DNA of 32,827 nucleotides from Alphaproteobacteria bacterium (GCA_021776705.1 JAJFFL010000258.1:1-32827), one strand, 5' to 3'; shown: positions 1-11,426, counted from the first letter of the stretch. Notes: generated by a model from the sequence alone, not told the origin. Made by a program: numbers and translations.

Positions 1-953
1 GTCTGCTCGGCCGGGTGGAGGAGTGGTTCATCGAACATCTGTTGCCGGGCGACACCTTCCTGTTTTCGGGCCAAGTCTTGAGGCTCGAGGGCGTGGTCGA
101 GGTCTCGGCCTTGGTGTCGCGCACCGCCGACGAGGCGCCGAAAGTGCCATCCTGGGGCGGCGGAAAGTTTCCGCTGTCGACGTTCCTCGCCAAGGGCGTG
201 CGGGCGATGATCGACAGCCCGGAGAGCTGGTCGCGGCTGCCCGGGCAAGCGCGCGAATGGCTGGAGCTGCAGCGCGAAAAATCCGCGATTCCGAAGCCCG
301 ACGAGCTGCTCGTCGAAACGTTTCCGCGGGCGCGCAAGTTCTACCTCGCCGCGTACCCCTTCGAAGGCCGGCTCGCGCATCAAACGCTGTGCATGCTGCT
401 GACCCGCCGCCTCGAACGCCTCGGCCGCAAGCCCATGGGCTTCGTCGCCACCGACTATGCGCTGCTGATCTGGGCGCTCGACCCCTTGGACACGCTCGAC
501 CTCGACGCCCTGTTCGACGAGGACATGCTCGGCGACGATCTCGACGCCTGGCTGCAGGAATCGGTGATGATGAAGCGCACGTTCCGCGACTGCGCGACGA
601 TCTCAGGCCTGATCGAACGCCGCAATCCGGGGGCCCAGAAGACCGGCCGCCAAGTGACGTTCTCGACCGACCTGATCTACGACGTCCTGCGCCGTCACCA
701 GCCCGACCACATCCTTCTCGAAGCCGCCTGGCGCGACGCTGAGACGGGCCTGCTCGACCTCGGGCGGCTGGCGGAGATGCTGCGCCGGATCAAGGGCCGG
801 ATCCTGCATGCGGCGCGCGATCACGTAACGCCGCTCGCGGTGCCGCTGCTGCTCGAGATCGGCAAGGTCCCGATCCACGGCGACGCCAGCGAGGCGCTGC
901 TCGCCGAAGTCGCCGGCGAGGACGATCTCGTCGCGGAGGCGAGGGGGGCCTAG
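1..953 (+). CDS. lhr: Ligase-associated Lhr-type DEXH helicase, C-terminal part (5' truncated by window)
   Basis: This is the C-terminal roughly 315 residues of an Lhr-like superfamily 2 DNA helicase of the kind found with an ATP-dependent ligase, an exonuclease and the PdeM nuclease in a DNA damage response cluster. The frame is open to the first base of the window, and the residues before the first ATG (LLGRVEEWF) continue naturally, so the helicase core lies outside. The visible part is the DEAD/H-associated region (PF08494 type): GGGKFPLSTFLA, then LPGQAREWLELQ, AYPFEGRLAHQTL, GFVATDYALLIWA and the late RRHQPDHILLEAAW block. The stop overlaps the tail of the convergent SUMF1 gene by four bases. 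PdeM, its usual neighbour, is about 4.7 kb downstream. The family call is confident; the missing ATPase motifs cannot be checked here. Confidence 0.9.
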   Translation, partial: LLGRVEEWFIEHLLPGDTFLFSGQVLRLEGVVEVSALVSRTADEAPKVPSWGGGKFPLSTFLAKGVRAMIDSPESWSRLPGQAREWLELQREKSAIPKPDELLVETFPRARKFYLAAYPFEGRLAHQTLCMLLTRRLERLGRKPMGFVATDYALLIWALDPLDTLDLDALFDEDMLGDDLDAWLQESVMMKRTFRDCATISGLIERRNPGAQKTGRQVTFSTDLIYDVLRRHQPDHILLEAAWRDAETGLLDLGRLAEMLRRIKGRILHAARDHVTPLAVPLLLEIGKVPIHGDASEALLAEVAGEDDLVAEARGA

Positions 954-2416
954 TCCGCCGAGCGGCCGCCGCGGCCGCCGTAGCCGATCGACCGGTCGCC
1001 GCCGCCCCAGCCGCCGTAGGGGCGAAGACTGATCGGGCTGTGCGGGTTGTATTCATTGTAGAGCCGGGGATTGGATCCGTACTGCCCGCCGCCGCGGTAG
1101 CCGTAGCCGCCGGCTTCCGGGTCGAGCCGCGCCGGCCAGTCGGCGTTGGTCGCGCGGCCGTTTTCGTCGACGTGTCCGTCGCCGTGGCTGCCTTCGAAGG
1201 CGCGACCGTCGGCGTGGGACAGGGTCACGACCCGCTCCCACAGGCCGCCGGCGAGATCCATCACCCAGTAGTAGGACGCGCCGAGTTCCTCTTTGGTCGC
1301 GTCCGACAGCGCGATGTCGCCGGCGCCGGCGGTCCAGGCGCCGTCGGCGTCGCGGTGACGCAGGAGGCGAGTCTTCGAACCGGACCCCCACGGGTAGTCG
1401 AAGCCGGCCGGAATCTGCGGTCCGCGGGCGGCCTTGGTGAATTCGAGGTCGGTGATCGGCCGCAACGCCGCCCAGTCGAGAAACCCGAGCATGTCGGTGA
1501 AGGTCATGTAGTTCATCGGCTGCTTCGGTTCGCCGGCGACGAAGCCGTCGCCGTCGGCGCGGATCGAGCCGTAGTTTTCCGGCGCCAGCCAGTCGTCGTC
1601 GGGCTCCCACGGCCGCGCGCCCTGGTCGGCGATGTGGTTGAGGAACGCGGCGAAGTCGCCCTGCGTCACCTCGTGTTTCATGACGTAGAAGGCGTCGAAA
1701 CCCTTCGGAAACGCGTCCGGAACCGGGCCCGCCTGGTCGCCGCGGTATTCGGATCCGCCGATGTCATAATAAAGCGCGCCCGCCGCCGGGCCGACCTCGA
1801 AGCCGACTTCGGAGCCGATCTCGAAAGCGCCGCGCCAGCCGCCGTCGGCGTCGGAGGTGTAGTAGGCGGCGTAGGCCTTGGCGTTCTCGTCCGCGTCGCC
1901 GGTCGAGAAGGGACCTTCGGGAACATAGACCATTTCGAGCGCGTGCGCGGTCGCCGCCGAAGGTCGAAACGCGTTGAGAACCGCGCCGTCAAGCTCGACC
2001 TCGACGATCCAGGCGGCGTCCCCCTGGTGCGCGGCGGCGGCCGAGACGAAGACGCCGGTTCCGTCGGCCGCGATGGTCGCGGTCCCCGGCGGGCCGTCGG
2101 GATCGACCGGTTCGACCGCCAGCACGCTTTTGATCCGGGCGTGGCGCGACACGACGCCGTCGTCGCCCGGGATTCGTCCGGAAAGCTTGTAGAACAGCCA
2201 GGCGGCGTCGTGGTTGCGGTCGTTGCGCCAAGAGCCGGACCATTCCACCCGGGCGACGGCGATCAAGCGCACGGCGTCGGGATTTTCCGACAGCGTGGCG
2301 AACGTCGGCGCGCCGTCGGCCCGCACTTCGTGATGGACGATCCGAAGGTCGTCGGCGAACCCGGCTCCCGTCGACGCGGCGGCGAACAGGGCGGCGGCGA
2401 GCAGGCGGCGCGGCAT
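950..2416 (-). CDS. Secreted SUMF1-fold (formylglycine-generating-enzyme-like) protein lacking cysteine
   Basis: The chosen start (2416) gives MPRRLLAAALFAAASTGAGFADD, a clear Sec signal peptide, with a GGAG ribosome site just upstream; the longer ORF start adds an Arg-rich leader that fits less well. The mature protein is about 465 residues. An N-terminal beta-rich part (about 25-160) precedes a SUMF1/C-type-lectin-like domain with MVYVPEGPF, FYVMKHEVTQGDFAAFLN, PMNYMTFTDMLGFLDW, ITDLEFTKAARG and DLAGGLWERV. The tail is rich in Gly, Tyr and Arg. I find no cysteine anywhere, so the copper/cysteine chemistry of true formylglycine-generating enzyme is absent and catalysis of that type is unlikely. 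A structural, binding or surface role is inference. It reads convergently into the helicase and lies about 125 bases downstream of the phasin gene on the same strand. Confidence 0.8.
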   Translation of the reverse strand: MPRRLLAAALFAAASTGAGFADDLRIVHHEVRADGAPTFATLSENPDAVRLIAVARVEWSGSWRNDRNHDAAWLFYKLSGRIPGDDGVVSRHARIKSVLAVEPVDPDGPPGTATIAADGTGVFVSAAAAHQGDAAWIVEVELDGAVLNAFRPSAATAHALEMVYVPEGPFSTGDADENAKAYAAYYTSDADGGWRGAFEIGSEVGFEVGPAAGALYYDIGGSEYRGDQAGPVPDAFPKGFDAFYVMKHEVTQGDFAAFLNHIADQGARPWEPDDDWLAPENYGSIRADGDGFVAGEPKQPMNYMTFTDMLGFLDWAALRPITDLEFTKAARGPQIPAGFDYPWGSGSKTRLLRHRDADGAWTAGAGDIALSDATKEELGASYYWVMDLAGGLWERVVTLSHADGRAFEGSHGDGHVDENGRATNADWPARLDPEAGGYGYRGGGQYGSNPRLYNEYNPHSPISLRPYGGWGGGDRSIGYGGRGGRSAD

Positions 2417-2541
2417 GGCGGTGGCTCCGAAGGTCCGTGACAGAGCGCGATAGGACCACAGGCGCACCACCGCCGCACGCCGTCGCGGCGGCGAATACGG
2501 CCGATTCACTCAGGTTTTCGACGAGCGGAGGGAAAACTCGC

Positions 2542-2892
2542 TCAGGGGTTCGAGACCGCGTCCTCGATCGTCTCCTTCACCCGCTCGATTTCGACGGTGT
2601 AGTCGTCGGAGGCGGTTTGCAGGGCTTCGGTGCACACTTCCATGACCTCGGTCGGCGAACCGCAGCCGGCGAGACGGTGAAACATTTTCATGTTGTGCTC
2701 GGCCCGCGCCATGGCGAAACGCGCCATTTCCTCGCTCATCGCCATCGACCTGCGCCACGTGTCCATCCAGGTCTGCGCCACGGCTTCGCCGCCGGCGGCC
2801 GCCGTCTCAATCACGGCGGCGCCGTTGCCGGGGGCCTCGGTTTTCGACGCGGTCTTGGGAGCGGAGCGGGATTTTGGGTTTGACGTGGTCAT
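2542..2892 (-). CDS. Phasin family protein
   Basis: This encodes a 116-residue protein that looks like a phasin (phasin_2 type), a small helical protein that coats polyhydroxyalkanoate granules or acts in stress. The start at 2892 is chosen because a strong GGAGGA lies just upstream and the N-terminus MTTSNPKSRSAPK is a typical basic, low-complexity phasin leader; the longer ORF start at 3198 would overlap the divergent ATPase. The core from about residue 40 is amphipathic helix: WMDTWRRSMAMSEEMARFAMARAEHNMKMF, then a second helix ending VERVKE-like in VEIERVKETIEDA. It is divergent from the P-type ATPase across about 120 bases that contain a short inverted repeat, so the two may share control. 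No polymer synthase gene is in the window. Confidence 0.75.
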   Translation of the reverse strand: MTTSNPKSRSAPKTASKTEAPGNGAAVIETAAAGGEAVAQTWMDTWRRSMAMSEEMARFAMARAEHNMKMFHRLAGCGSPTEVMEVCTEALQTASDDYTVEIERVKETIEDAVSNP

Positions 2893-2964
2893 ATGTCTCC
2901 TCCGGCGAAACCCGGCCTGCGTCGAAACGGCGGAAGGCCGCCGGCGCGCCGGATCACTATGATA

Positions 2965-2977
2965 CCACTTGTAGTGG
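2965..2977. promoter_or_regulatory. Short inverted repeat between divergent phasin and ATPase genes
   Basis: CCACT-TGT-AGTGG is a perfect 5-base inverted repeat in the relatively AT-rich intergenic region; flanking bases (GATA on the left, TCTATC on the right) extend it imperfectly. Its position suits an operator or overlapping promoter for one or both genes. I cannot assign a regulator. Confidence 0.3.
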
Positions 2978-3015
2978 GGTCTATCACGCCGCGCATCGTG
3001 GTGAGTCGTCGCATA

Positions 3016-5631
<2,616 letters not shown>

Positions 5632-5698
5632 GCGGCGGTCTGTGGACGCCGCGCGCCGCCGGCTTGGCCTTCGCCCGCCGCCGGGCTTTGATGCCGGC

Positions 5699-6397
5699 AT
5701 GGATCCAACCGTTCTCGACGCCGCGCGGTGCGCCGCCGACGTCGCCGGGGCCGAAGTCGTGTTCGACCGGTCCGGCGCCGCATGGCTGCCGGCGCACCGC
5801 GCGCTGCTGGTCGCCGACCTGCACTTCGAGAAGGGCTCGGCTTTCGCAGCGCGGGGCGTGCCGTTGCCGCCCTACGACACGCGCGCGACCTTGGCGCGCT
5901 TGGCCGCCGCGATCGCCGCCTACGCCCCGGCGACGGTGGTCGCGCTCGGCGACAGTTTTCACGACCTCGGCGCCGGCGCGCGGATGAGTGCGGCGGACCG
6001 CGACGACCTCGCGCGGCTGGCGGCGTCGACGCCCGAGTGGGTTTGGATCGAAGGCAATCACGACCCGTCCCCGCCGCCCGGGCTGGCGGGGACCTGCGCC
6101 GCCGAGCTTGCGCTCGGGCCCCTGACCCTGCGCCACGCCCCGACCGGCGCGCGCGGCGAGGCGGCCGGCCATCTGCATCCCTGCGCCAAGATCGCGCGGC
6201 GCGGCCGCAGCCTGCGCCGGCGCTGCTTCGCGGTCGATGGGACGCGTCTGATCCTGCCGTCGTTCGGGGCCTTCACCGGCGGCCTCAACGTTTGCGACGC
6301 GGCGTTCGACGGGCTCTTGTCGCCCGACGCGCGGGCGTATCTGCTTGGTCGCGACGCGGTGTGGCCGGCGGCGCGGCGGACGTGGCGGCCCGATTGA
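5699..6397 (+). CDS. pdeM: Ligase-associated DNA damage response endonuclease PdeM (metallophosphoesterase)
   Basis: This 232-residue protein belongs to the calcineurin-like metallophosphoesterases of the ligase-associated repair cluster. Metal-binding motifs appear in order: VADLHFEKGS near residue 38, ALGDSFHD near 83, EGNHD near 118, LRHAP near 142 and GHLHPCAK near 158; the late LPSFGAFTGGLNV is also typical of the group. The ATG at 5699 places the first motif at the expected distance from the N-terminus, whereas the longer ORF start runs through the end of the ATPase gene in another frame. Members process DNA in repair together with an Lhr-type helicase, an exonuclease and a ligase. Here the helicase is about 4.7 kb upstream, and ligase and exonuclease are not in the window. 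Confidence 0.9.
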   Translation: MDPTVLDAARCAADVAGAEVVFDRSGAAWLPAHRALLVADLHFEKGSAFAARGVPLPPYDTRATLARLAAAIAAYAPATVVALGDSFHDLGAGARMSAADRDDLARLAASTPEWVWIEGNHDPSPPPGLAGTCAAELALGPLTLRHAPTGARGEAAGHLHPCAKIARRGRSLRRRCFAVDGTRLILPSFGAFTGGLNVCDAAFDGLLSPDARAYLLGRDAVWPAARRTWRPD

Positions 6398-6411
6398 GGA
6401 GATCGGCGACG

Positions 6412-7197
6412 TCAGCGGCGGCGGAAGACCTGCGCCGCGCCCCAGCCCATGACGACGGCGAAGCACACCGCCGCGAAGCCGTACAAGATCGGCCGGTCGT
6501 GGGCGATGGAATGGATGGCGCGTTCGACGCCGACCTTGACCACCCGCAGCTCGGTCGACTTGTGGGCCAGAGCGCTGCCGTCGCGAAACAGATAGGCGTC
6601 GGCCGTGTAGCGGCCGGTGAGGGAGCCCGGCGGAACGTTCACGGCGGCGCGGAACAGGCCGCCTTCGAGGATGTCGACGCCGCCCGGTTCGTCGCGATAC
6701 AGGCCGCCGCTTTCCTTCACCCGGACGATGGCGCGACGGTATTCCGCGATCTGAGCGGCGAATTCGGCGGCGCGCGGGCCGACCGCGCGCAGCGGCGCGT
6801 GATCGGCGCCGATCGACAGGCGCTGCAAATTGTTGGGCGGCGCGATCAGGTCCAGCGGCCGCGTCGACGCCGTGGCGTAATACGACGGCGCGCCTTCGAA
6901 CCGCGCCGGCCGGCCGTTGAGCCAGATCCCGAACGTGCGGCTCTTGCGCATCACCTGCAACGGCCGAACCGGGCCGCGCACCACCACGACCACGTCGTCG
7001 CCCTCCTCAAGCCCTTTGGCGACGCCGTACAGAACGATTTTCGCGCCGGTGAAATTTGAGCTGATGCGCACTTCTTCTTCGGTCAACGCGGTGACGATCG
7101 ACGGTGCGTCCACGGCCGGTTCGGCGTCTTGAGCGGCCGCGGCGGCGGCGTGCGCCAGCCCGGCGAACGCGAGCAGGAGGCCGGCCCGGCGGGTCAC
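6412..7197 (-). CDS. TIGR02186 family alphaproteobacterial transmembrane protein
   Basis: A 261-residue protein starts at a GTG that overlaps the stop of the TauE/SafE gene (GTGA), so translation is probably coupled. It has a signal peptide (LLLAFAGLAHAAAAAA), a long extracytoplasmic domain and one C-terminal membrane helix (ILYGFAAVCFAVVMGWG) ending in a basic FRRR tail. Recognisable blocks are ITALTEEEV-like VTALTEEEVRISSNFTGAKIVLYG, VVVVVRGPVRPLQVMRKSR and FGIWLNG. This architecture matches TIGR02186/PF09608, a family of unknown function that in alphaproteobacteria is usually encoded next to a TauE/SafE permease, as here. A role as a partner of that exporter is inference. It ends 14 bases from the convergent pdeM stop. 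Confidence 0.85.
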   Translation of the reverse strand: MTRRAGLLLAFAGLAHAAAAAAQDAEPAVDAPSIVTALTEEEVRISSNFTGAKIVLYGVAKGLEEGDDVVVVVRGPVRPLQVMRKSRTFGIWLNGRPARFEGAPSYYATASTRPLDLIAPPNNLQRLSIGADHAPLRAVGPRAAEFAAQIAEYRRAIVRVKESGGLYRDEPGGVDILEGGLFRAAVNVPPGSLTGRYTADAYLFRDGSALAHKSTELRVVKVGVERAIHSIAHDRPILYGFAAVCFAVVMGWGAAQVFRRR

Positions 7198-8105
7198 GTC
7201 GGGCTCATCATGGTGAACATTTCGCCCGGCGTCCGCACCAGTTCGAACACCAGCACGGCGGCGACCAGCAGCACCAGGATCGCCAGGCCGGCGCGCAGCT
7301 GCTCGCCTTTGATCTTCTGGCCGAAGCGCGCGCCAAGCTGCGCCCCGATCACGCCGCCGACGATCAGCAAGGCGGCGAGCAGCACGTCGACGGTTTGGTT
7401 CTGGGCCGCCTGCAGCACCGTCGTGAAGGCGGTGACGAAGACGATCTGAAACAGCGACGTGCCGACGACGACGTTGGTCGGCATGCGCAAGATGTAGATC
7501 ATCGCCGGCACCATGATGAAGCCGCCGCCGACGCCCATCAAGGCCGCCAGAAGACCGACGAGAAAACCGATGGCGACCGGCGGAATGGCGCTTTCGTAAA
7601 GGCCGGAACGGGGAAACTTGGTCTTCAGCGGCAAGGCGTCGAGGATCCGCGTGCGCTGCGGCCGCGGCGGCGCCTGGCCGCTGTCGCGTTGCCGCATGGC
7701 GCGCAGGCTCTCCATCAGCATGAGGCCGCCGATCGCCGACAGAAACACCACGTAGGCGACCGAGACGAAGACGTCGATCTGGCCGGAATCCTTGAGCGCG
7801 CCGAAGATCTGAACGCCCAGCACCGACCCGAACACGCCGCCCGTGACAAGCAGGCTGCCCATCTTCATGTCGACGCCGCCGCGCCGCAGATGCGCCAGCG
7901 CCCCGGAGACCGACGAGGCGGTGATCTGGTTGGCTTCCGTGGACACCGCGACGGCCGGGGGGATGCCGGTAAAGATCAGCAACGGAGTCATCAAGAATCC
8001 GCCGCCGACGCCGAACATGCCGGAAAGAAAACCAACCCCGCCGCCGAGCAACAGCAACCACAAGAGGTTGACCGAGACTTCGGCGATGGGGAGGTAAATT
8101 TCCAT
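7194..8105 (-). CDS. TauE/SafE family sulfite/anion exporter
   Basis: A 303-residue polytopic membrane permease of the TauE/SafE superfamily, proposed to export sulfite, sulfoacetate or related anions. Two related halves each carry the family's glycine-rich motif: GVGFLSGMFGVGGGFLMTPLL near residue 25 and LLAALMGVGGGFIMVPAMIY near 190. Between them are several hydrophobic helices and a short basic loop with PPRPQRTRILDALP. The start at 8105 follows the PodJ-like gene stop by 12 bases and its stop overlaps the TIGR02186 start, so the three genes look like one transcription unit. The substrate cannot be read from sequence; this subgroup is the one linked to TIGR02186 proteins. Confidence 0.88.
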   Translation of the reverse strand: MEIYLPIAEVSVNLLWLLLLGGGVGFLSGMFGVGGGFLMTPLLIFTGIPPAVAVSTEANQITASSVSGALAHLRRGGVDMKMGSLLVTGGVFGSVLGVQIFGALKDSGQIDVFVSVAYVVFLSAIGGLMLMESLRAMRQRDSGQAPPRPQRTRILDALPLKTKFPRSGLYESAIPPVAIGFLVGLLAALMGVGGGFIMVPAMIYILRMPTNVVVGTSLFQIVFVTAFTTVLQAAQNQTVDVLLAALLIVGGVIGAQLGARFGQKIKGEQLRAGLAILVLLVAAVLVFELVRTPGEMFTMMSPT

Positions 8106-8117
8106 CCGACGCCCGCG

Positions 8118-11100
8118 CTAACGCGCGGCGTCGGTGTCGAGCTGTTCGAGCAAAGTCGCGTCGATCACGCCGGTCACGGCCAGTCCGGCCGCCGCTTGAT
8201 AGGCTTCGACCGCGTCGCGCGTGCGCGGGCCCACGGCCCCGTCGGCCGGCCCGATGTCGTAGCCGAGCTTGGCCAAAAGCGTCTGGGCGCGGGCGATCGC
8301 CGCTTCGTCGTCGAGCGACGGCGCGTCCCACGGGGTGTCGGCGAAGACGCCGTTGGCGGCCGGATCCGGCGTGCCGGGGGTGAAACGCTCGACGGCCTCG
8401 TCGGCGCGGTCGAGGGCTTCCGTGTCGAGGCGGCCGCCGACCGAGTCGGCGCGCAACGCCGCGTCGCCGTCGCCGGAGCGTCCGGCGATGGCGTACCACG
8501 CGTAGGCGTCCGGCAGGGAGAGCGGGACGCCGAGACCTTGTTCGTACAGCACCGCGAGATTGTACTGCGAATCCGTCGCCCCGAGGAGCGCCGCCTCCTC
8601 GAACCAGCGCGCCGCTTGTTCAAAATCTTGCGAGGCGCCGCGGCCTTCGGCGTAGTAGATGCCGAGATTGTGCATCGCCTTGCGGTGTCCGGCGTTGGCG
8701 GCGCGCTCGGTCCAGCGCCGCGCCTCGGCGAGGTCTTTGCTGCCGACGCCGCGGCCGTTTTCGTACAGTTTCGCCAGCCGGTATTGGGCCGACGGCAAAC
8801 CATTTTCGGCCGCCTGGCGGATGTAGCGAACGCCTTCGTCGACAAGTCCCGCCTGAAGTTTCACCGCGCCGAGTTGATACTGGGCGATCGGATCGCCGGC
8901 TTCGGCGGCGGATTCGATGTCCGAGGACGGCGCGACGACGGCCGCCGGAGCGGGAGCGTCGACGTCGGCGATCTCGACGGGAATCGTCGGAACGGCGTCG
9001 ATTTCGAGGCCGGCGTCCACGCCTTCGTCCGGCGCGGCGACGGTCGCGGCTGCGGCCGCGCCGGAGTCCTCTTCGGCGATGAACGCCGCGTCGCCCTCGC
9101 CGGTCGGCGGCGTGAACGTGGCGGTCTCTTCGTCGAGGCCGACGGGCGTTTCCGGCGTGTCGGCGACCTCGTCCAATTCCACGGCCGCGTCGCGCCGGCC
9201 GAGCACGGCGGAGGCCGGAGCTCGGTTTTCGACGTCGCGGCGCGACACGGCGTCGCCGACGACGCCGTTCAGGGGATCGGCGCCAGCGTCGATGTCCGCG
9301 CCGTCCTGGGCCCCGTCGGACAGGATCATGTAGGCGGCCGCGGCGACCGACACGAAGGCCAGCACGCTGGCGGCGGCGAGGAGTCGCCGGCCGCGCCGCG
9401 GTTTGGCGGTTTGGCCGCTTACGGGACCGAATCCGGGCGACGACGCCTCAGCGTCGCGCGCGCGCCGCGCCGACCCGGGATCGGTCAGGAACCCTGGCGG
9501 CGGGGCCGTGTCGTCTTCGGAATCGGCGAACAGATCCGCGTCCTCGTCGAAGGCCGTCTCCGGCGCGTCTTCGTCGAAATCGTCGCCGCTCTCCGGACGC
9601 AACTCGAAGGAGCTTGAAATCTCAAAATCCGGACCCGCGTCGTCGGCGAACCCGTCGGCGTCTGGGTCGGGATGGTCGAACGCCGCGGTGGCGTCGTCGT
9701 CGTAGCCGCCTTCGGCCTCGGCCGGGTCGTCCTCGGACACGAACATCTCAAGATCTTCGCCGTCGGTCTCCCCGTCGTCCGCGGCGACAGGCTCGCCGGA
9801 TGTGTCGGCCTCGAATTCTTCGAACGCGGCGGCGGAGTCCTCGTCGTCGCCCCGCTCATCGTAGGCCGGGTCGGAAAAATCCATGTCCGCGTCAAATTCA
9901 AAACCGCGTTCGTCGTCGCCGCCGCGGTCTTCCGCGGCCGCCGGCCGCCGTTCGAGCGTCTCCAGCCGCGAGGTCAAGTTGGAGAGGGCGCGCTGCACCG
10001 GGCTTAGAGCCGCGGCGGTCTCGTCCTGGCCGGCGTCGAGGCGCTTGTAAACGTTCGACATCGCCTCTTCGACCATCCGCGACGTGCGCTCTTCGCTGGC
10101 CTGAATGCGCTCCACCAGATCGTCGGGGGCGCCGCCGCCGGCGGCGATGCGGCCGCCGAGGTCGTCGACGCGCGTCGACACGCCTTCCAGCGCGTCCGCG
10201 GAACGCCGCTCCGCGTCCGCAATCTTGTCTTGCAGTCTTTCCGCCACACGCGCGATCTCGTCGCCCATACGATCTACCGCGGCGACGCCGTTGTTCTCGA
10301 TTTCACGCAGCCGCGCCTCGATAGCATGGTCGATGTCGCCAGCGCCTTCAACGGCCTTGAGCGCCAAGGTTTCGGCCCGCGCTTCCATGCGCTTTTCCGA
10401 CTCCTTGATGCGGCCTTCCATCGCGCCGGCCAGCTTGCCGACTTCCGTCGCGATGCGTTCAAGCTGCTTGGATTGCCGGCTTTCTGATTGCGCCACTTTT
10501 TCCGCGATTTCGGCGATCCGCGCTTCGACGGCCCCGTCGATCGAGTCGCCGGACGCCGCCGCTTCCAGTTGGCCGGCGATGTCGACGCGGGTTTCGGCGA
10601 TCATCTCGCCGAGTTCCTTGCTGAGCGCGTCGAAGCGCGCGTCGATCGCCGCCGGGTCCGCGCCGACGGAATTTTCGACGCCGTTGAGGCGCGTTTCAAG
10701 ATCGGCGAGCGAGGCGCCGAGCGACTTCATGGCCTTGTCGGTGATGTTTTCCGCGTCGCCGAGGCGGTTGTTGATTTTGGCGACGGCGTCCTGCAAGGCG
10801 CCGGCGTCGCTGGTCTTTTTCAGTTGTTTTTCAACGAACTTCTCGATGTCCGCCCGCGCTTTTTGGATCTGCGCGTCGGCCACGTCCGCGGCCTTGTCGA
10901 CCTTGGTTGAAACTTCGCCGAGACCGGTTTCCAGCTCCGCCAGGCGGTCTTGGGCCAGCGTTTCGGTCGCCGTGACCCGGTCGGCCATCTGGTCGAGCGC
11001 CGCTTCAAGCGACTTCAGCTTGGCGAGGTCCTTGCCGCCGCCGTCGCTTTCCTCAAGCTTCTTGATCCGCTTTTGCAGCGCGTCCTGGGTGTCGCGAATG

Positions 11101-11426
11101 TTGGCGAGAGTGGCGTCGTACTTTTTCTGAAAATCGACGGTGGTTTCTTCTGAGTTTTGAAGTCGTGAAATGACTCCCAGCACCGATTGGTCGATGCCGG
11201 TGATCGCGAGCGTCGAGCGGTGTTCGGCGGCTTCGATTTTCCGCGACAGGCGCTCCAAGGCTCCCGGCAGACCGTCGGGATCGTCGTCGTCGTCGCCGCG
11301 ATCGTCGAGCAGGCGTCGGTTGAGCCATTCACCGATCGTGATGCCCTCTTTGCGGGCCTGCGCGCGCGCAATTTCTCGGGCGCGGGGATCGATCCCTCTC
11401 AAGCTCCATGAGCTCTCGGCGGCCAT
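8118..11426 (-). CDS. podJ: PodJ-like polar localization factor (coiled coil, TM, SEL1 repeats, peptidoglycan-binding domain)
   Basis: This 1102-residue protein has the architecture of PodJ, the scaffold that marks a cell pole in Caulobacter and relatives. The N-terminus has the characteristic SWSLRGIDPRAREIARAQARKEG...GEWLNRRL block. Residues about 45-480 are long coiled coil, about 490-660 a very acidic linker, and 682-702 a single membrane helix preceded by KPRRGRR, which places the N-terminus in the cytoplasm. The periplasmic part has about four SEL1 repeats (about 840-995: AQYQLG, AQYRLAKLYENGRGV, AMHNLGIYYAEGRGA, SQYNLAVLYEQGLGV) and a C-terminal PG_binding_1-like domain (about 1035-1100, AQTLLAKLGYDIGPADG). 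An AGGAG site precedes the start. Upstream DNA carries a CtrA-type site and GANTC sites. The gene name rests on architecture, so orthology should be confirmed. Confidence 0.8.
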   Translation of the reverse strand: MAAESSWSLRGIDPRAREIARAQARKEGITIGEWLNRRLLDDRGDDDDDPDGLPGALERLSRKIEAAEHRSTLAITGIDQSVLGVISRLQNSEETTVDFQKKYDATLANIRDTQDALQKRIKKLEESDGGGKDLAKLKSLEAALDQMADRVTATETLAQDRLAELETGLGEVSTKVDKAADVADAQIQKARADIEKFVEKQLKKTSDAGALQDAVAKINNRLGDAENITDKAMKSLGASLADLETRLNGVENSVGADPAAIDARFDALSKELGEMIAETRVDIAGQLEAAASGDSIDGAVEARIAEIAEKVAQSESRQSKQLERIATEVGKLAGAMEGRIKESEKRMEARAETLALKAVEGAGDIDHAIEARLREIENNGVAAVDRMGDEIARVAERLQDKIADAERRSADALEGVSTRVDDLGGRIAAGGGAPDDLVERIQASEERTSRMVEEAMSNVYKRLDAGQDETAAALSPVQRALSNLTSRLETLERRPAAAEDRGGDDERGFEFDADMDFSDPAYDERGDDEDSAAAFEEFEADTSGEPVAADDGETDGEDLEMFVSEDDPAEAEGGYDDDATAAFDHPDPDADGFADDAGPDFEISSSFELRPESGDDFDEDAPETAFDEDADLFADSEDDTAPPPGFLTDPGSARRARDAEASSPGFGPVSGQTAKPRRGRRLLAAASVLAFVSVAAAAYMILSDGAQDGADIDAGADPLNGVVGDAVSRRDVENRAPASAVLGRRDAAVELDEVADTPETPVGLDEETATFTPPTGEGDAAFIAEEDSGAAAAATVAAPDEGVDAGLEIDAVPTIPVEIADVDAPAPAAVVAPSSDIESAAEAGDPIAQYQLGAVKLQAGLVDEGVRYIRQAAENGLPSAQYRLAKLYENGRGVGSKDLAEARRWTERAANAGHRKAMHNLGIYYAEGRGASQDFEQAARWFEEAALLGATDSQYNLAVLYEQGLGVPLSLPDAYAWYAIAGRSGDGDAALRADSVGGRLDTEALDRADEAVERFTPGTPDPAANGVFADTPWDAPSLDDEAAIARAQTLLAKLGYDIGPADGAVGPRTRDAVEAYQAAAGLAVTGVIDATLLEQLDTDAAR

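Noticed and set aside
1040-2440. 466-residue plus-strand ORF
   Set aside because: Antisense to the SUMF1-fold gene; Val/Gly/Arg-rich without domain motifs.
6412-8499. 695-residue ORF combining the TIGR02186 protein with an upstream Arg-rich part
   Set aside because: The upstream part is a shadow of TauE and PodJ-like genes; the real GTG start is at 7197.
7104-9617. 837-residue plus-strand ORF
   Set aside because: Antisense to the TIGR02186, TauE and PodJ-like genes; its sequence is Arg/Gly/His-rich low complexity with no domain, a typical high-GC shadow.
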